A program made the translations under genes and the position numbers. Below, piece by piece: positions 36,051-46,037 of a DNA stretch of 64,000 nucleotides (the first letter of the stretch is position 1; each line of letters opens with the position of its first letter). The DNA is from Methanoregulaceae archaeon UXB-2016 (GTDB lineage Archaea; Halobacteriota; Methanomicrobia; Methanomicrobiales; Methanospirillaceae). Location of the stretch: positions 49,394 to 113,393 of the forward strand of contig SISS01000038.1 of NCBI GenBank assembly GCA_004332335.1, in the 5' to 3' direction. The notes under the pieces are model-generated. The model did not search any database and had not been told where the DNA came from. It was given only the letters and a program-made list of their open reading frames with translations.

Positions 36051-36766
36051 CGGAGCCGGAGCGAGACCAGGTTTCTCAGCATTCGCATCGAGTCCCCGCC
36101 CCCGACCTTCGAGCCGCCCCGGTCGCACCAGACCGAGGGCACCTCGACGATCCGGCTGCTCCGGCGGCGGAGGCGCCAGAGGAGTTCCACGTCGAACTCG
36201 AAGCCGGAGAGCTGCATCTCGTCGAGCACGGGCCGGAGCGCCTCCGCGCGGAAGACCTTCGCGCCGCACTGGGTGTCGGCGTACGGCAGGTCGAAGAGGA
36301 GGCGGATCAGGAGGTTGAAGGCCCGCGACTGGAGCCGCCGGAGCGGCCCCTGCCGGACCGGGACGACCGCCCCCGGGCACCAGCGCGAGGCGATCGCGCC
36401 GTCGGCATCCAAGAGACAGGAGAAGAGCCGGAACATCTCGTCGGGCGAGGTCGAGCCGTCCGCGTCCATGAAGCCGATGTACGGCGTCTCGACCGACCGG
36501 AACCCGGCGAGGATCCCCCCGCCCTTGCCCAGCCGCTCGGGAAACGAGAGGCAGGAGAGGCGAAGCGCCGGGTGGGCGGCCGCATGGGCCTCGACCATCG
36601 CGGCCGTCCTATCGGTCCCGTCCGCGACCACGATCACGGGCCCCTCGACCGCGCCGAGGTCCTCGAGGAGGCCCCCGATCCGGCGCTCCTCGTTGTACGC
36701 CGGGATCACGATCGTACAGTCGGCAGGTGAGATCGCGCCCTTCCCCCGCGTCGCCCCGTCCTGCAC
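36047..36766 (-). CDS. family 2 glycosyltransferase, polyprenyl-phosphate type
   Basis: 239 residues. GT-A fold of the DPM1/ALG5 kind: TIVIPAYNEERRIGGLL, VIVVADGTDRTAAM, ERLGKGGGILAGF, metal-binding GFMDADGSTSPDE, then DTQCGAKVFRAEAL and [17 protein letters not shown]. Such enzymes move a sugar from a nucleotide donor to dolichyl phosphate for protein N-glycosylation or other surface glycans. No membrane helices. Start at 36766 has a short N-terminal tail before the fold. Its stop overlaps the TPR gene start (ATGA), so it is the first gene of the trio; whether it is functionally related to the other two is unclear. Confidence 0.87.
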   Translation of the reverse strand: MQDGATRGKGAISPADCTIVIPAYNEERRIGGLLEDLGAVEGPVIVVADGTDRTAAMVEAHAAAHPALRLSCLSFPERLGKGGGILAGFRSVETPYIGFMDADGSTSPDEMFRLFSCLLDADGAIASRWCPGAVVPVRQGPLRRLQSRAFNLLIRLLFDLPYADTQCGAKVFRAEALRPVLDEMQLSGFEFDVELLWRLRRRSSRIVEVPSVWCDRGGSKVGGGDSMRMLRNLVSLRLR

Positions 36767-36887
36767 CTGCTTCCGCTCCTGTCCGGCCGCGATTGCGGCC
36801 GATCATACCCATTATGCGCGCGGGGCGGTGAATAATCCTGCGGGTCGATGGAACCTTTTTCGGCCCTGAACGCGACTGATCTCATCG

Positions 36888-37298
36888 ATGACGTCATACC
36901 TGGACCGACTTCGGGCCGAGGGCGAACGGGCGAACCCGTTCTTTGCATGGATGGGCGTCCGGGTGCTCCGGACGGACGGTGGGGAGGGCGAGATCGAGAT
37001 CCAGGTCCGGCCCGAGTTCGGCAACGGCGAGGGCTGGGTCCAGGGCGGGCTCTACACCGCCCTGGCCGACGAGGCGATCGTGCTCGCGGTCTACCAGACC
37101 CTCGAGGAGGGCGAGACGATCGCGACGATCACCGAGTCGACCGCGTTCCTCCGCGGCGTGAACGCAGGCACCCTCCGGGCGGTCGGGCGCGTGGTTAAGC
37201 GGGGCCGGCGCGTGATCTTCGGGGAGGGGCAGGTCTTCGACGGCGAGGGCCGGCTCTGCAGCTCGACGACCGCGTCCTACGCAGTCTCGCGCCGTTGA
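36888..37298 (+). CDS. PaaI-type hotdog thioesterase
   Basis: 136 residues. Single hotdog domain: FFAWMGVRVLRTDGGEGEIEIQ in part, EGWVQGGLYTALADEAIVLA with the helix-start Gly and the Asp/Glu typical of the PaaI group, STAFLRGVNAGTLRAVGR, then VIFGEGQVFDGEGRL. Probably hydrolyses an acyl- or aryl-CoA thioester; substrate unknown. Divergent from the glycosyltransferase gene with an AT-richer gap (36767-36887) for promoters. Confidence 0.85.
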   Translation: MTSYLDRLRAEGERANPFFAWMGVRVLRTDGGEGEIEIQVRPEFGNGEGWVQGGLYTALADEAIVLAVYQTLEEGETIATITESTAFLRGVNAGTLRAVGRVVKRGRRVIFGEGQVFDGEGRLCSSTTASYAVSRR

Positions 37299-37444
37299 CC
37301 GGGCCCACTCACCATTCGGGGACACAGCGGATGGCCTGTACCTCAATGTCCCATGGCAATGAGATCGCACCTTCCGCGGGGATGAATCACCTACGACTAA
37401 CAAGAGATCCGGTCATATGAGAAAAATGGACGCAACTGGAGACC

Positions 37445-38077
37445 TCATTCTAATTCTGTTGCTTGAAAGAGCGAGATGCAGAGGCCCTCATGCTTGCGGT
37501 CATCATCGATGTAAATCATATAGTGCCGGTCGGCCTGTGACGGCACCTCAAAGGCAATTGTTCCCGATCGTGACTGATCCTGCAATAGCTGCCCGTCGCC
37601 GAGTTCCTGCTCTCCTGGAATCCTTCCGGAAAGCGGTCGTAACCCTCGATTTTCACAATCGATCACCTTGATTGAAGACTGTCTGAGGTCGTATGGATCT
37701 GCCTGCACGTTGCGGATAGTCACGTTTAGGACGAGGAGTTTGTCTTCTGCGCTCTCCAGCACCTCGCTTGATGCATCTCTGGTCATGACCGAGGCGTTGT
37801 TGATGACCAGTGTCAACGGATTCCCATCGTTCATAACCGGGGGAAACGGAGAGGTAGGACCGGTCGTACCTGGATAGGTGATATAATCTACAGGTGTGGG
37901 TCCGATGGTACCGATTGTTATATTCATTACGAGCGTTCTGGGTAGAGGAGGCGGCAAAGGTTCCGGTGCGACCCCGGTCACGCCGGGGACTTCGCGGCTA
38001 GTCTGGTCTATGCAACCACAGAAGAACAGGCAACAGAGAAGAAAACCATAGAACAATACATTTCGCATATTTGCCAT
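37445..38077 (-). CDS. low-GC lipoprotein with DUF4352-like domain
   Basis: 210 residues. Lipoprotein signal [19 protein letters not shown] with the lipobox Cys near residue 22, then a Pro-rich spacer and a beta-sandwich like the DUF4352/telokin type: [57 protein letters not shown]. Surface-exposed, function unknown. The gene and its flanks (about 37300-38150) are clearly poorer in GC than the neighbours and use A/T-ending codons, suggesting recent acquisition. No operon partner. Confidence 0.7.
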   Translation of the reverse strand: MANMRNVLFYGFLLCCLFFCGCIDQTSREVPGVTGVAPEPLPPPLPRTLVMNITIGTIGPTPVDYITYPGTTGPTSPFPPVMNDGNPLTLVINNASVMTRDASSEVLESAEDKLLVLNVTIRNVQADPYDLRQSSIKVIDCENRGLRPLSGRIPGEQELGDGQLLQDQSRSGTIAFEVPSQADRHYMIYIDDDRKHEGLCISLFQATELE

Positions 38078-38165
38078 AATCTATGCTCTCTATAAAAAAC
38101 ACTGCCGACTATCCCGCAAGGCTCATTGTGCCCGGGCTCCAACTTTACTGCCGAGAGGCGAGCGG

Positions 38166-39755
38166 GTGAAGTACATCTTTGTGACCGGCGGCGTGATGAG
38201 CGGCCTGGGCAAGGGGATCACGGCGGCATCGGTCGGACGGATCCTCAAGAACCGCGGCGTGCAGGTCACGGCCGTCAAGATCGACCCGTACCTGAACATC
38301 GATGCCGGGACCATGAACCCGGCCCAGCACGGCGAGGTCTTCGTGCTCTCGGACGGCTCCGAGGTCGACCTCGACCTCGGGAACTACGAGCGGTTCCTGG
38401 ACATCGAGCTGACCGCGCCGCACAACATCACGACGGGCAAGGTCTACCGCGAGGTGATCGAGAAGGAGCGGCGCGGCGACTACCTCGGGGACACGGTCCA
38501 GATCATCCCGCACATCACGGACGAGATCAAGGCCTGGATCGCCCGGGCCGCGACCGAGCCCGACGCCGAGGGTCGCGTGGCCGAGGCCTGCCTGGTCGAG
38601 GTCGGCGGGACGGTCGGCGACATCGAGTCCATGCCCTTCCTCGAGGCCGTGCGCCAGATGCGCGGCGAGCTCCCGAAGGAGGAGACGGTCCTGATCCACG
38701 TCACGCTCGTGCCCGAGGACACGATGGGCGACATGAAGACCAAGCCGACCCAGCACTCGGTCAAGGCCCTCCGCGAGGTCGGGCTCTACCCCAACATGAT
38801 CGTGGGCCGCTCGGGCCACCCGCTCTCGCCGCACACCAAGCGGAAGATCGCGGCCTTCTGCGACGTCTCGCCGGCGGCCGTGATCAGCGCGACGACCGCG
38901 CCCGACATCTACCAGGTGCCGGTCGAGCTCGAGAAGGAGGGGCTCGCGGACGCGGTGATCGACCACCTGCACTTCCCCCGCCGCCTGGCCGTGACCGATT
39001 GGTACCAGACGGTCACGCGCGAGTTCACGAGCCGGGTCACGGTCGCGATCGTCTCGAAGTACGGGATCGAGGACGTCTACCTCTCGATCAAGGAGGCCCT
39101 CAAGCACGCGGGACGCGCGACCTCGACCGAGGTGAAGATCCTCTGGCTCGACGCCGAGCGGTTCGAGCCCTGCCAGCTCCAGGACGTGGACGGGGTCCTG
39201 GTCCCCGGCGGCTTCGGCAAGCGCGGGATCGAGGAGAAGATCGAAGCGATCCGGCACGCCCGGGAGCAGGGGATTCCGTTCCTCGGGCTCTGTCTCGGGT
39301 TCCAGCTCGCGGTCGTCGAGTACAGCCGGAACGTGCTCGGATGGACCGACGCCTGCTCCGAGGAGATCGGGGAGGGGCGGCAGGTGATCGCGATCCTGCC
39401 CGAGCAGGAAGAGGTCGAAGGGCTCGGCGGGACCATGCGCCTCGGCGACTACCGGGTCGAGCTCCGCGACGGAACCCGGGTCCGGGCCCTCTACGGCCGG
39501 AGCGAGATCGTCGAGCGGCACCGGCACCGGTACGAGGTGACTCCCGCCGAGATCCCCGCGCTCGAAGCGGCCGGGGTCGTCTTCTCGGGGACCTGCGGCA
39601 ACCGGATGGAGGTGATGGAGCTCGAGGGGCACCCCTTCTTCCTCGCCACCCAGTTCCACCCCGAGTTCCGTTCGCGCCCGGCCCGGCCCTCGCCGCCCTT
39701 CATGGGGTTCGTGCGTGCCTGCCGCGAGAAGAAGCAGGCACAGCAGGTGATCTAG
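38166..39755 (+). CDS. pyrG: CTP synthase
   Basis: 529 residues, GTG start at 38166 with GAGAGGCGA upstream. Aminates UTP to CTP using glutamine. Synthetase half: [19 protein letters not shown] (P-loop), [32 protein letters not shown]. Class I glutaminase half from about residue 290: [13 protein letters not shown], the nucleophile in [12 protein letters not shown], and the [11 protein letters not shown]is-Glu pair. First gene of the plus-strand run pyrG-guaAB-argD-hisC; guaAB follows immediately, its ATG one base after the pyrG stop. Confidence 0.97.
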   Translation: MKYIFVTGGVMSGLGKGITAASVGRILKNRGVQVTAVKIDPYLNIDAGTMNPAQHGEVFVLSDGSEVDLDLGNYERFLDIELTAPHNITTGKVYREVIEKERRGDYLGDTVQIIPHITDEIKAWIARAATEPDAEGRVAEACLVEVGGTVGDIESMPFLEAVRQMRGELPKEETVLIHVTLVPEDTMGDMKTKPTQHSVKALREVGLYPNMIVGRSGHPLSPHTKRKIAAFCDVSPAAVISATTAPDIYQVPVELEKEGLADAVIDHLHFPRRLAVTDWYQTVTREFTSRVTVAIVSKYGIEDVYLSIKEALKHAGRATSTEVKILWLDAERFEPCQLQDVDGVLVPGGFGKRGIEEKIEAIRHAREQGIPFLGLCLGFQLAVVEYSRNVLGWTDACSEEIGEGRQVIAILPEQEEVEGLGGTMRLGDYRVELRDGTRVRALYGRSEIVERHRHRYEVTPAEIPALEAAGVVFSGTCGNRMEVMELEGHPFFLATQFHPEFRSRPARPSPPFMGFVRACREKKQAQQVI

Positions 39756-39756
39756 G

Positions 39757-40674
39757 ATGGTCAACACGGAGAAGTTCATTCAGCAGGCCGTCGAGGAGAT
39801 CCGGCGCGAGGCCGGCGACCGGACGGTCGTGATCGCCCTCTCGGGCGGGGTCGACTCCTCGGTCTGCGCGGCGCTCGCGGCGCTGGCGATCGGGAACCAG
39901 CTCCATCCGATCTACGTCGACACGGGGCTGATGCGGAAGGGCGAGACCGACCGGATCCGCGAGCTCTTCGGCCACCTCGACCTGACCGTGGTCGACGCGG
40001 AGGAGGAGTTCCTCGCCGCGCTCGAAGGGGTCACGGACCCCGAGGAGAAGCGGAAGGCGATCGGCGAGCGGTTCATCCGCGTCTTCGAGCGCGAGGCGCT
40101 GACGACCGGCGCGACCGTGCTCCTCCAGGGCACGATCTACCCCGACCGGATCGAGAGCGAGGGCGGGATCAAGAGCCACCACAACGTGGGCGGCATGCCA
40201 CTCGAGTGCGCGTTCGAACAGGTGATCGAGCCCCTGCGCGACCTGTACAAGGACGAGGTCCGCGAGGTCGCGGGCGCGCTCGGCCTGCCGAAGGAGATCC
40301 AGCACCGGATGCCCTTCCCCGGGCCCGGGCTCGCGGTCCGGGTCCTCGGCGAGGTGACGAAGGAGAAGGTCGAGGTCGTGCGCGAGGCGAACGCGATCGT
40401 CGAGCAGGAGCTCGTCGAGGCGTTCGCACCCTGGCAGTGCCTGGCTGCGCTCGTCGGCCTCGGCACGGGGGTCAAGGGCGACGTCCGGCTCCACGGCTGG
40501 ATCGTCTCGGTCCGGGCCGTCAACTCGAGAGACGGGATGACCGCCGACCCCCTCGAACTCCCGTTCGAGGTGCTCGCCAGGATCGCCTCGCGCTGCACGG
40601 CCGAGATCCCCGGGGTCGCCCGGGTGGTCTACGACGTGACCCCGAAGCCCCCGGCGACGATCGAGTACGAATAA
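39757..40674 (+). CDS. guaAB: GMP synthase, ATP-pyrophosphatase subunit
   Basis: 305 residues. The synthetase half of the two-subunit archaeal GMP synthase: adenylates XMP and accepts ammonia from the separate glutaminase GuaAA, which is not in the window. PP-loop [18 protein letters not shown] at about 24-41, [47 protein letters not shown] and the C-terminal [19 protein letters not shown] with IEYE. Usual length. Second gene of the pyrG run. Confidence 0.97.
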   Translation: MVNTEKFIQQAVEEIRREAGDRTVVIALSGGVDSSVCAALAALAIGNQLHPIYVDTGLMRKGETDRIRELFGHLDLTVVDAEEEFLAALEGVTDPEEKRKAIGERFIRVFEREALTTGATVLLQGTIYPDRIESEGGIKSHHNVGGMPLECAFEQVIEPLRDLYKDEVREVAGALGLPKEIQHRMPFPGPGLAVRVLGEVTKEKVEVVREANAIVEQELVEAFAPWQCLAALVGLGTGVKGDVRLHGWIVSVRAVNSRDGMTADPLELPFEVLARIASRCTAEIPGVARVVYDVTPKPPATIEYE

Positions 40675-40692
40675 CCACAGGATATCATCAAC

Positions 40693-41823
40693 ATGACAGA
40701 GACGGACTACCGGGCGCTCGACGCCCGGTATTACATGCCCGCGTTCGGACGCGAGCGGATGCTCGTGAAGGGCGAGGGCTCGCGGGTCTGGGACGACCAG
40801 GGCAACGAGTTCATCGACTGCGTGGCCGGGATCGCGGTCTGCTCGACCGGCCACTGCCACCCGCACGTGGTCGAGGCGATCTGCCGGCAGGCCCGGCAGC
40901 TGATCCACGTCTCGAACCTCTACTACGTGCCCGGCCAGGCCGAGCTCGCAAAAAGGCTCGTGGACCTCTCGGGGCTGTACAAGGCCTTCTTCTCGAACTC
41001 GGGGGCCGAGGCGAACGAGGGCGCGATCAAGCTCGCGCGCCTCGCGACCGGCCGCGACCGGTTCGTGGCGTTCAAGAACGGGTTCCACGGCCGGACCATG
41101 GCCTCGCTCGCGGTCACGCACAAGCCCGCGATCCGCGAGCCGTTCCTCCCCCTCGAGCCGCAGTGCGACTTCGTCGGGTACGGCGACCTCGAGGCCCTCA
41201 AGGGCGCGGTCACGAGGTCGACGGCCGGCGTCTTCGTGGAGCCGATCCAGGGCGAGGCAGGGGTGATCATCCCCCCGAACGAGTTCTTCCGCGGGGTGCG
41301 CGACATCTGCGACGACACGGGCGCCCTGATGATCGTGGACGAGGTCCAGACCGGCATGGGCCGGACCGGGACCTGGCTCGCGATCGAGCAGACCGGGGTC
41401 GCGCCCGACCTGGTCAGCCTCGCGAAGGGGATCGCCTCCGGCTTCCCCATGGGCGCGATCCTCGCCCGGGAGGGGCTCGAGTTCACGCGGAGCCAGCACG
41501 GCTCGACCTTCGCGGGCGGGCCGCTCGCCTGCGCTGCGGCCCATGCCACGATCGACGTGATCGGAGAGGTCCTGCCCCAGGTCGCCGCGAAGGGCGAACG
41601 CTTCCGGGCCGCGCTGGCAGCGCATAACCCGCGGGTCCGGGGCCTGATGGTCGGCATCCCGGTCGGCGAGGCTTGCGCCGCGGTCACCGCCGCCTGCGCC
41701 GCCGAGGGCGTGCTCGTCAACTGCGCGGCCGACGGCAACCTCCGGCTCGTGCCGCCGCTCGTGATCACGGACGACGAGATCGACCGGGTCTGCGACGTCC
41801 TGAACCGGGCCCTCGCCGGATGA
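40693..41823 (+). CDS. argD: acetylornithine aminotransferase
   Basis: 376 residues, class III PLP aminotransferase. FIDCVAGIAVCSTGHCHPHV, FSNSGAEANEGAIKLAR (phosphate site), KNGFHGRTMASLAVT, VEPIQGEAGVI, MIVDEVQTGMGRTGT and the PLP lysine in SLAKGIASGFPMGA. Makes N-acetylornithine from the semialdehyde in arginine synthesis; a related substrate such as the lysine-pathway intermediate is possible, but the pathway context here gives no reason for it. Its stop overlaps hisC (ATGA). Confidence 0.93.
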   Translation: MTETDYRALDARYYMPAFGRERMLVKGEGSRVWDDQGNEFIDCVAGIAVCSTGHCHPHVVEAICRQARQLIHVSNLYYVPGQAELAKRLVDLSGLYKAFFSNSGAEANEGAIKLARLATGRDRFVAFKNGFHGRTMASLAVTHKPAIREPFLPLEPQCDFVGYGDLEALKGAVTRSTAGVFVEPIQGEAGVIIPPNEFFRGVRDICDDTGALMIVDEVQTGMGRTGTWLAIEQTGVAPDLVSLAKGIASGFPMGAILAREGLEFTRSQHGSTFAGGPLACAAAHATIDVIGEVLPQVAAKGERFRAALAAHNPRVRGLMVGIPVGEACAAVTAACAAEGVLVNCAADGNLRLVPPLVITDDEIDRVCDVLNRALAG

Positions 41824-42893
41824 GGCCGGCGATCAGGCCGTACCTCGACGGCCCGGGGTACGTCTACGCCGAGCGGCCCGAGGCGATCGCGGCCCATTAC
41901 GGATTCGACCGGATCGCGCGCCTCGGCTCGAACGAGAACCCGTTCGGGCCCTCGCCGGCCGCGCTCGAGGCGGCGACGGCCGCGCTCGCGAACGCCCACC
42001 GCTACCCCGACGAGTCCATGAGCGCGCTCCGGGCCGCGCTCCGGGAGCGATACGGCGAGTACGCGTACGTGGTCGGAAACGGGATGGACGGGATCATCGA
42101 GACCCTCCTCCGGGTCTTCTGCGAGGCCGGCGACCGGGTCGTGGTCTCGACCCCGACCTTCTCGTTCTACGGCATCGCGGCCCGGGGCCAGGGCGCCCGG
42201 GTCGTGACCGTGCCGCGCGGACCCGGGTTCGGGGTCGATCTCGAGGCCTTCGCCGACGCCTGCCGCGGGGCGAAGCTCGCGTTCCTCTGCACCCCGAACA
42301 ACCCGACCGGGACCGCGACGCCGGTCGAGGACGTCCGGGCGATCGCCGAGTCCTGCGGGGACTGCCTCCTCTTCCTGGACAACGCCTACGTCGACTTCTC
42401 GGACCGCGACTACCGGCCCGTGCTCGACGCCTGCGAGAACCTCGCGATCGGCCGGACCTTCTCGAAGCTCTACGGCCTCGCCGGCTTCCGTGTCGGGTAT
42501 GCCCAGGTCCCCGAGTGGCTCCTGCCCGCGTACGCCCGGGCCGCAACCCCGTTCTACGGGATCGCCTCGGTCTCGGCCGCCGCGGCCGTCGGGGCCCTCG
42601 GGGACGAGGCGCACACCGAGCGGACGCGCGCCCACGTCGTCGCCTGGCGCGAGCGGATCGCCCGCGAGTGCCCCTTCCCGTGCGCCCCCTCCGAGGCGAA
42701 CTTCCTGATGGTCGACGTCGCGCCGCACTCCTCGGACGACGCGGTCGCCGCGCTCGCCCGGGAGGGGGTGCTGGTCCGGTCCTGCCGGTCCTTCCCGGAC
42801 CTCGCCGACCATTACCTCCGCGTCTCGGTCGGCACCGACTGGGAGAACGAGCGGTTCCTGGCGGCGATCGGATCGCTTGTCAGCCGGGACTGA
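41820..42893 (+). CDS. hisC: histidinol-phosphate aminotransferase
   Basis: 357 residues from the ATG at 41820, overlapping argD by ATGA; longer frames upstream sit inside argD. Class I/II PLP enzyme: RLGSNENPFGPSPAAL, VVGNGMDGIIETLLRVF, LCTPNNPTGTATPVED, FLDNAYVDFSD and the PLP lysine in RTFSKLYGLAGFRVGYA. Converts imidazole acetol phosphate to histidinol phosphate. Last gene of the pyrG run, facing the M6 protease gene with 21 bases between them. Confidence 0.95.
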   Translation: MRPAIRPYLDGPGYVYAERPEAIAAHYGFDRIARLGSNENPFGPSPAALEAATAALANAHRYPDESMSALRAALRERYGEYAYVVGNGMDGIIETLLRVFCEAGDRVVVSTPTFSFYGIAARGQGARVVTVPRGPGFGVDLEAFADACRGAKLAFLCTPNNPTGTATPVEDVRAIAESCGDCLLFLDNAYVDFSDRDYRPVLDACENLAIGRTFSKLYGLAGFRVGYAQVPEWLLPAYARAATPFYGIASVSAAAAVGALGDEAHTERTRAHVVAWRERIARECPFPCAPSEANFLMVDVAPHSSDDAVAALAREGVLVRSCRSFPDLADHYLRVSVGTDWENERFLAAIGSLVSRD

Positions 42894-42914
42894 CCCGGCG
42901 GACTCATCTTTTCG

Positions 42915-44768
42915 TCAGAGCCCGTTGAAGAGCTCGACCACGTCCGCAAAGTCGATCCGGTTGTTGGCGTTGAAGTCGAAGGCCGCGACCGGCTCGTTCG
43001 CCGCGACCCAGGTCAGCTCGTTGAAGAGGAGCACGACGTCCGCGAAGTCGGCCCGACCGTTGCCGTTCACGTCCTCGTACCGCCCGTCGCCGTTCGGGTC
43101 CGTGGGGGAGAGGGTCGAGGGCTGCACCGGGGCCGGGCCCGCGACCGTCCCGATACTCACGCGACCCGAGGCGGACGTCTGTGAGAGTGCCCGCACGGTC
43201 ACGCCGGTCGCGGCGCCTGCGTAGTTGGCCGACCCGGGCAGGGTCGATGCCCCGAGCACCGAGCCTGTCGTGTACAGATCGCCCGGATCGAAGTTGCCGT
43301 CGATCGTGCCCGCCTGGTGCTCGAGGTGCTCCCGGCCGTCGGCCTCCATCAGCCGGAGGAGCTTGTGGGCGGTGTAGGAGTTGTCGTACGCAAAGTCCGT
43401 CCTCTGGCCGTCGAGCCGCGCGTCGACATGCCAGAGCATGAGGCCGGGCGTGGTGTAGGCCGTGGAGGTGTAATAGTTGCCCGTCGGGACCAGGATGTAC
43501 GTCGGGACCACACCCGTGCCGGGGACGCGGTACTCGGCCATAAAGAACTCGGCATACGTGTCGAGCGAGGCGCCGGGCATCACGAGGACCGCGTCCCGGC
43601 TCACGCTCGCGGGCTGCAGGTCGATCACCTGCGACCCCGAGGAGACGATCGTCGGGGTCAGCCACCCGAGCAGGTACTTGGAGAAGACGTTGTGGTCGCC
43701 CCAGTTCGCGTCCATCATATCCCAGCCGCCGACGCCGCCCTTCGGCCCGACGGTGCTGTCGTAGTCGTAGTAGTCGGGCAGGCCGAGCAGGTGGCCGGTC
43801 TCGTGGATGTCGGTCGACGGGCGGTAGAGAGGATAGGACGAGTCGCGGGTCTTCGAGGAGTACCACGAGAAGACGTACTCGCCGGGCTTGACGCCGTCGA
43901 ACGTGCCCTGCTCCCAGACGTAGCTCGCCTGGGCCGCCCAGAAGAGGCTCGCCCATTCCCCCGGTTCGCCCGCGTACTTGAGATAGATCGCGTCGGCCGC
44001 TCCGTCGCCGTCGCTGTCGTAGCGGGAGAGGTCGATCTGCGCGTCGAGTGCGTCCAGGGCATCGTAGAGGAGATCGCTCCGGGCGCACGCGATCCCGATC
44101 TTCGGGCCGTACGTCCCTCCCCACTGCGCCTGGTATGCGGTCGCGAGGTCGAAGTAGTACTGGCGCGGGTGCGGGCTGTGGTACCAGCCGTAGACATCTC
44201 CCGTGAGATCGAGCTGGTTGAACGACGAGCGCTGGTAGTAGCGGCGGAGGTTCTCTTTCGGGGTTTCCGGGGCGTAGCCTCCGTTCCCGAACATCTTCGA
44301 GGCGACATCCTGGACCCCCTGGGATGGGAGCGCGGGCGAGTCGGGAAAGTCGACCAGGATCACGAGGGATCGAGGGCTTCCCTTCGACGGGAGGCCGCCG
44401 GTCCATACCTGCGGGGGGGCGAGACGGGTTGCCATAAACCTCCGGATCGCGTCGGGATCGGAGGAGTTCCGCATCATGCGGGTCAGCAGGTCCCGGTGCA
44501 GGCGCTGGACCAGGGCGGGCGCGGGGCTGGCCCGGTCGTCGTCGGGGAGGTCCGGGTCGACCATTCGTGCGGACTGGCGGGGGAGGTTCCGAACCGCTTC
44601 GGGTGCGAGGGAGAATCCATGCCCCGGGGCAGAACCGGTTCCGTTCGCGTCCAGAGCAGTAATCGGGGTCGGGTCAGGCGACAGGGCCATGGCCGTGCCG
44701 GGGATCAGAACCCCGAGCACGACCAGAATGAGCAGGCACGGGACGACCGGGCGTGAAGAGCAGATCAT
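42915..44768 (-). CDS. secreted M6 metalloprotease with dockerin-like tail
   Basis: 617 residues. Signal peptide CLLILVVLGVLIPGTAMA. M6 (immune inhibitor A type) protease domain: LVILVDFPDSPALPSQGV, EYVFSWYSSK, the zinc motif DIHETGHLLGLPDYYDYD (HExxH with Glu, then LPD), VGGWDMMDANWGDHN as the later Met-turn region. A Pro/Thr linker leads to two calcium-loop repeats, DPNGDGRYEDVNGNGRADF and DFNANNRIDFADVVELF, closely matching the tails of the C1 protease and of the SGNH hydrolase at 29.6 kb. Presumed extracellular. Confidence 0.92.
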   Translation of the reverse strand: MICSSRPVVPCLLILVVLGVLIPGTAMALSPDPTPITALDANGTGSAPGHGFSLAPEAVRNLPRQSARMVDPDLPDDDRASPAPALVQRLHRDLLTRMMRNSSDPDAIRRFMATRLAPPQVWTGGLPSKGSPRSLVILVDFPDSPALPSQGVQDVASKMFGNGGYAPETPKENLRRYYQRSSFNQLDLTGDVYGWYHSPHPRQYYFDLATAYQAQWGGTYGPKIGIACARSDLLYDALDALDAQIDLSRYDSDGDGAADAIYLKYAGEPGEWASLFWAAQASYVWEQGTFDGVKPGEYVFSWYSSKTRDSSYPLYRPSTDIHETGHLLGLPDYYDYDSTVGPKGGVGGWDMMDANWGDHNVFSKYLLGWLTPTIVSSGSQVIDLQPASVSRDAVLVMPGASLDTYAEFFMAEYRVPGTGVVPTYILVPTGNYYTSTAYTTPGLMLWHVDARLDGQRTDFAYDNSYTAHKLLRLMEADGREHLEHQAGTIDGNFDPGDLYTTGSVLGASTLPGSANYAGAATGVTVRALSQTSASGRVSIGTVAGPAPVQPSTLSPTDPNGDGRYEDVNGNGRADFADVVLLFNELTWVAANEPVAAFDFNANNRIDFADVVELFNGL

Positions 44769-44940
44769 GTGAACCCCCCGTCTCGCTTGCCTCGCGCGGA
44801 GGCTCCAGCGGCCGCGCAGCAGGAGCGGGATCGGTGTACCCGCCCTCTATGGCTGCAAAGGGAAAAACAGTATCGGCCCGGGAACGACGGACCACAGGGG
44901 ACGATCGGTTCTTATCTTCAATGCGTGCACCTGACATAGG

Positions 44941-45447
44941 ATGATGGTCGGGATCGCCGGGACGCCGGGAACGGGGAAGACCGCAGTCGGCGACGTGCTG
45001 GCCCGGAGGGGCGAACGGATCGTCAGGGTCGCCGAGACGATCGGGCCGTTCGTCGTGGCCGAAGAGGAAGGCGTACGCGAGGTCGACGAGGAGGCCTGGG
45101 CCGCCGCCTTCGAGCCGGTCGACGGCTTTGTCGAGGGCGGACTCGCCCATCTCCTCCCCTGCGATCGGCTCGTGATCCTCCGCTGCCGGCCCGACGTGCT
45201 CCGGAGCCGGCTCGAGGCAAGGGGCTACCCGGCGGCGAAGGTCCGGGAGAACCTCGAGGCCGAGGCCCTCGACGTGGTCCTCTGCGAGGCGCTCGAGCTC
45301 CACCCGCCCGAGCGGCTCCTCGAGATCGAGACGACCGCGAGGGGCGCGGAGGAGACCGCGGACCTCGTCACGGCCTTTGTCGAGGGGCGGCTCAAGCCGT
45401 CCCACGGCTCCCTCGACTTCTCCGACTTCCTCACGGAGAGCCCATGA
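44941..45447 (+). CDS. adenylate kinase-like NTPase (Fap7/AK6 type)
   Basis: 168 residues. P-loop VGIAGTPGTGKTAVGD at the very start, ILRCRPDVLRSRLEARGYP in the lid region, and KVRENLEAEALDVVLCEAL, the KxxEN.xAE pattern of the archaeal/eukaryal AK6-Fap7 family. These proteins have adenylate kinase activity and help mature the small ribosomal subunit. Start at the first of two ATGs. Overlaps the next gene by four bases (ATGA). Confidence 0.85.
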   Translation: MMVGIAGTPGTGKTAVGDVLARRGERIVRVAETIGPFVVAEEEGVREVDEEAWAAAFEPVDGFVEGGLAHLLPCDRLVILRCRPDVLRSRLEARGYPAAKVRENLEAEALDVVLCEALELHPPERLLEIETTARGAEETADLVTAFVEGRLKPSHGSLDFSDFLTESP

Positions 45448-46037
45448 CCCTCGACGCGTTCCGGCCCCAGGTCGCGGGCGTCCTGGATCTGCTCGTCCGC
45501 GTCGCGCTCTTCCTCCGGGTCACGCCGAACCTGCTCTCGGCCCTCTCGTTCTTCCTCGCGCTGGCCGGCGGCCTCCTGTACGCGGCCGGCTCGATCCTCG
45601 GGGGCCTGGTCTGCGTGGCGGCGAACTCGGTCTTCGATGCGGTCGACGGCGCCCTCGCCCGGGCGATGGGGCAGCAGGGGCCGCGCGGAGACTTCCTCGA
45701 CCACGCGATCGACCGGTACGCGGACATCTTCATCATCACGGGGGTCTTCGCCGGCGGCTTCGCCTCCTGGCAGATCGGGGTCTTCGCCCTGACCGGGGTG
45801 CTGATGGCCTCGTACCTCGGGACCCAGGCGCAGGCCGTCGGCGTGGGCCGGTACTACGGCGGCCTCCTCGGGCGGGCCGACAGGCTCGTGCTGCTGATGG
45901 CCGCATCGGTCCTCGACATCGTGGTCGGGGCCCCGGTCTGGGGCATGCCGTTCCTCGGATGGACCCTCGTCGTCTTCGGCGTGCTCGGCCACTTCACGGC
46001 CCTCCAGCGCTTCCTCTGGGTCTGGCAGCGAGTGTGA
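45444..46037 (+). CDS. CDP-alcohol phosphatidyltransferase
   Basis: 197 residues with about five to six membrane helices (e.g. LSALSFFLALAGGLLYAAG, LVLLMAASVLDIVVG). The family motif D-G-x2-A-R-x8-G-x3-D-x3-D is complete in VDGALARAMGQQGPRGDFLD followed by HAID. Makes phospholipid headgroup bonds on CDP-archaeol: archaetidylglycerol, -serine or -inositol phosphate synthase; short length and early position of the motif do not settle which. Cotranslated with the Fap7-like gene, a common archaeal pair. Confidence 0.9.
   Translation: MTLDAFRPQVAGVLDLLVRVALFLRVTPNLLSALSFFLALAGGLLYAAGSILGGLVCVAANSVFDAVDGALARAMGQQGPRGDFLDHAIDRYADIFIITGVFAGGFASWQIGVFALTGVLMASYLGTQAQAVGVGRYYGGLLGRADRLVLLMAASVLDIVVGAPVWGMPFLGWTLVVFGVLGHFTALQRFLWVWQRV

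Noticed and set aside
39700..41625. 641-codon minus-strand frame across guaAB and argD
   Set aside because: Antisense shadow of two unambiguous enzymes.
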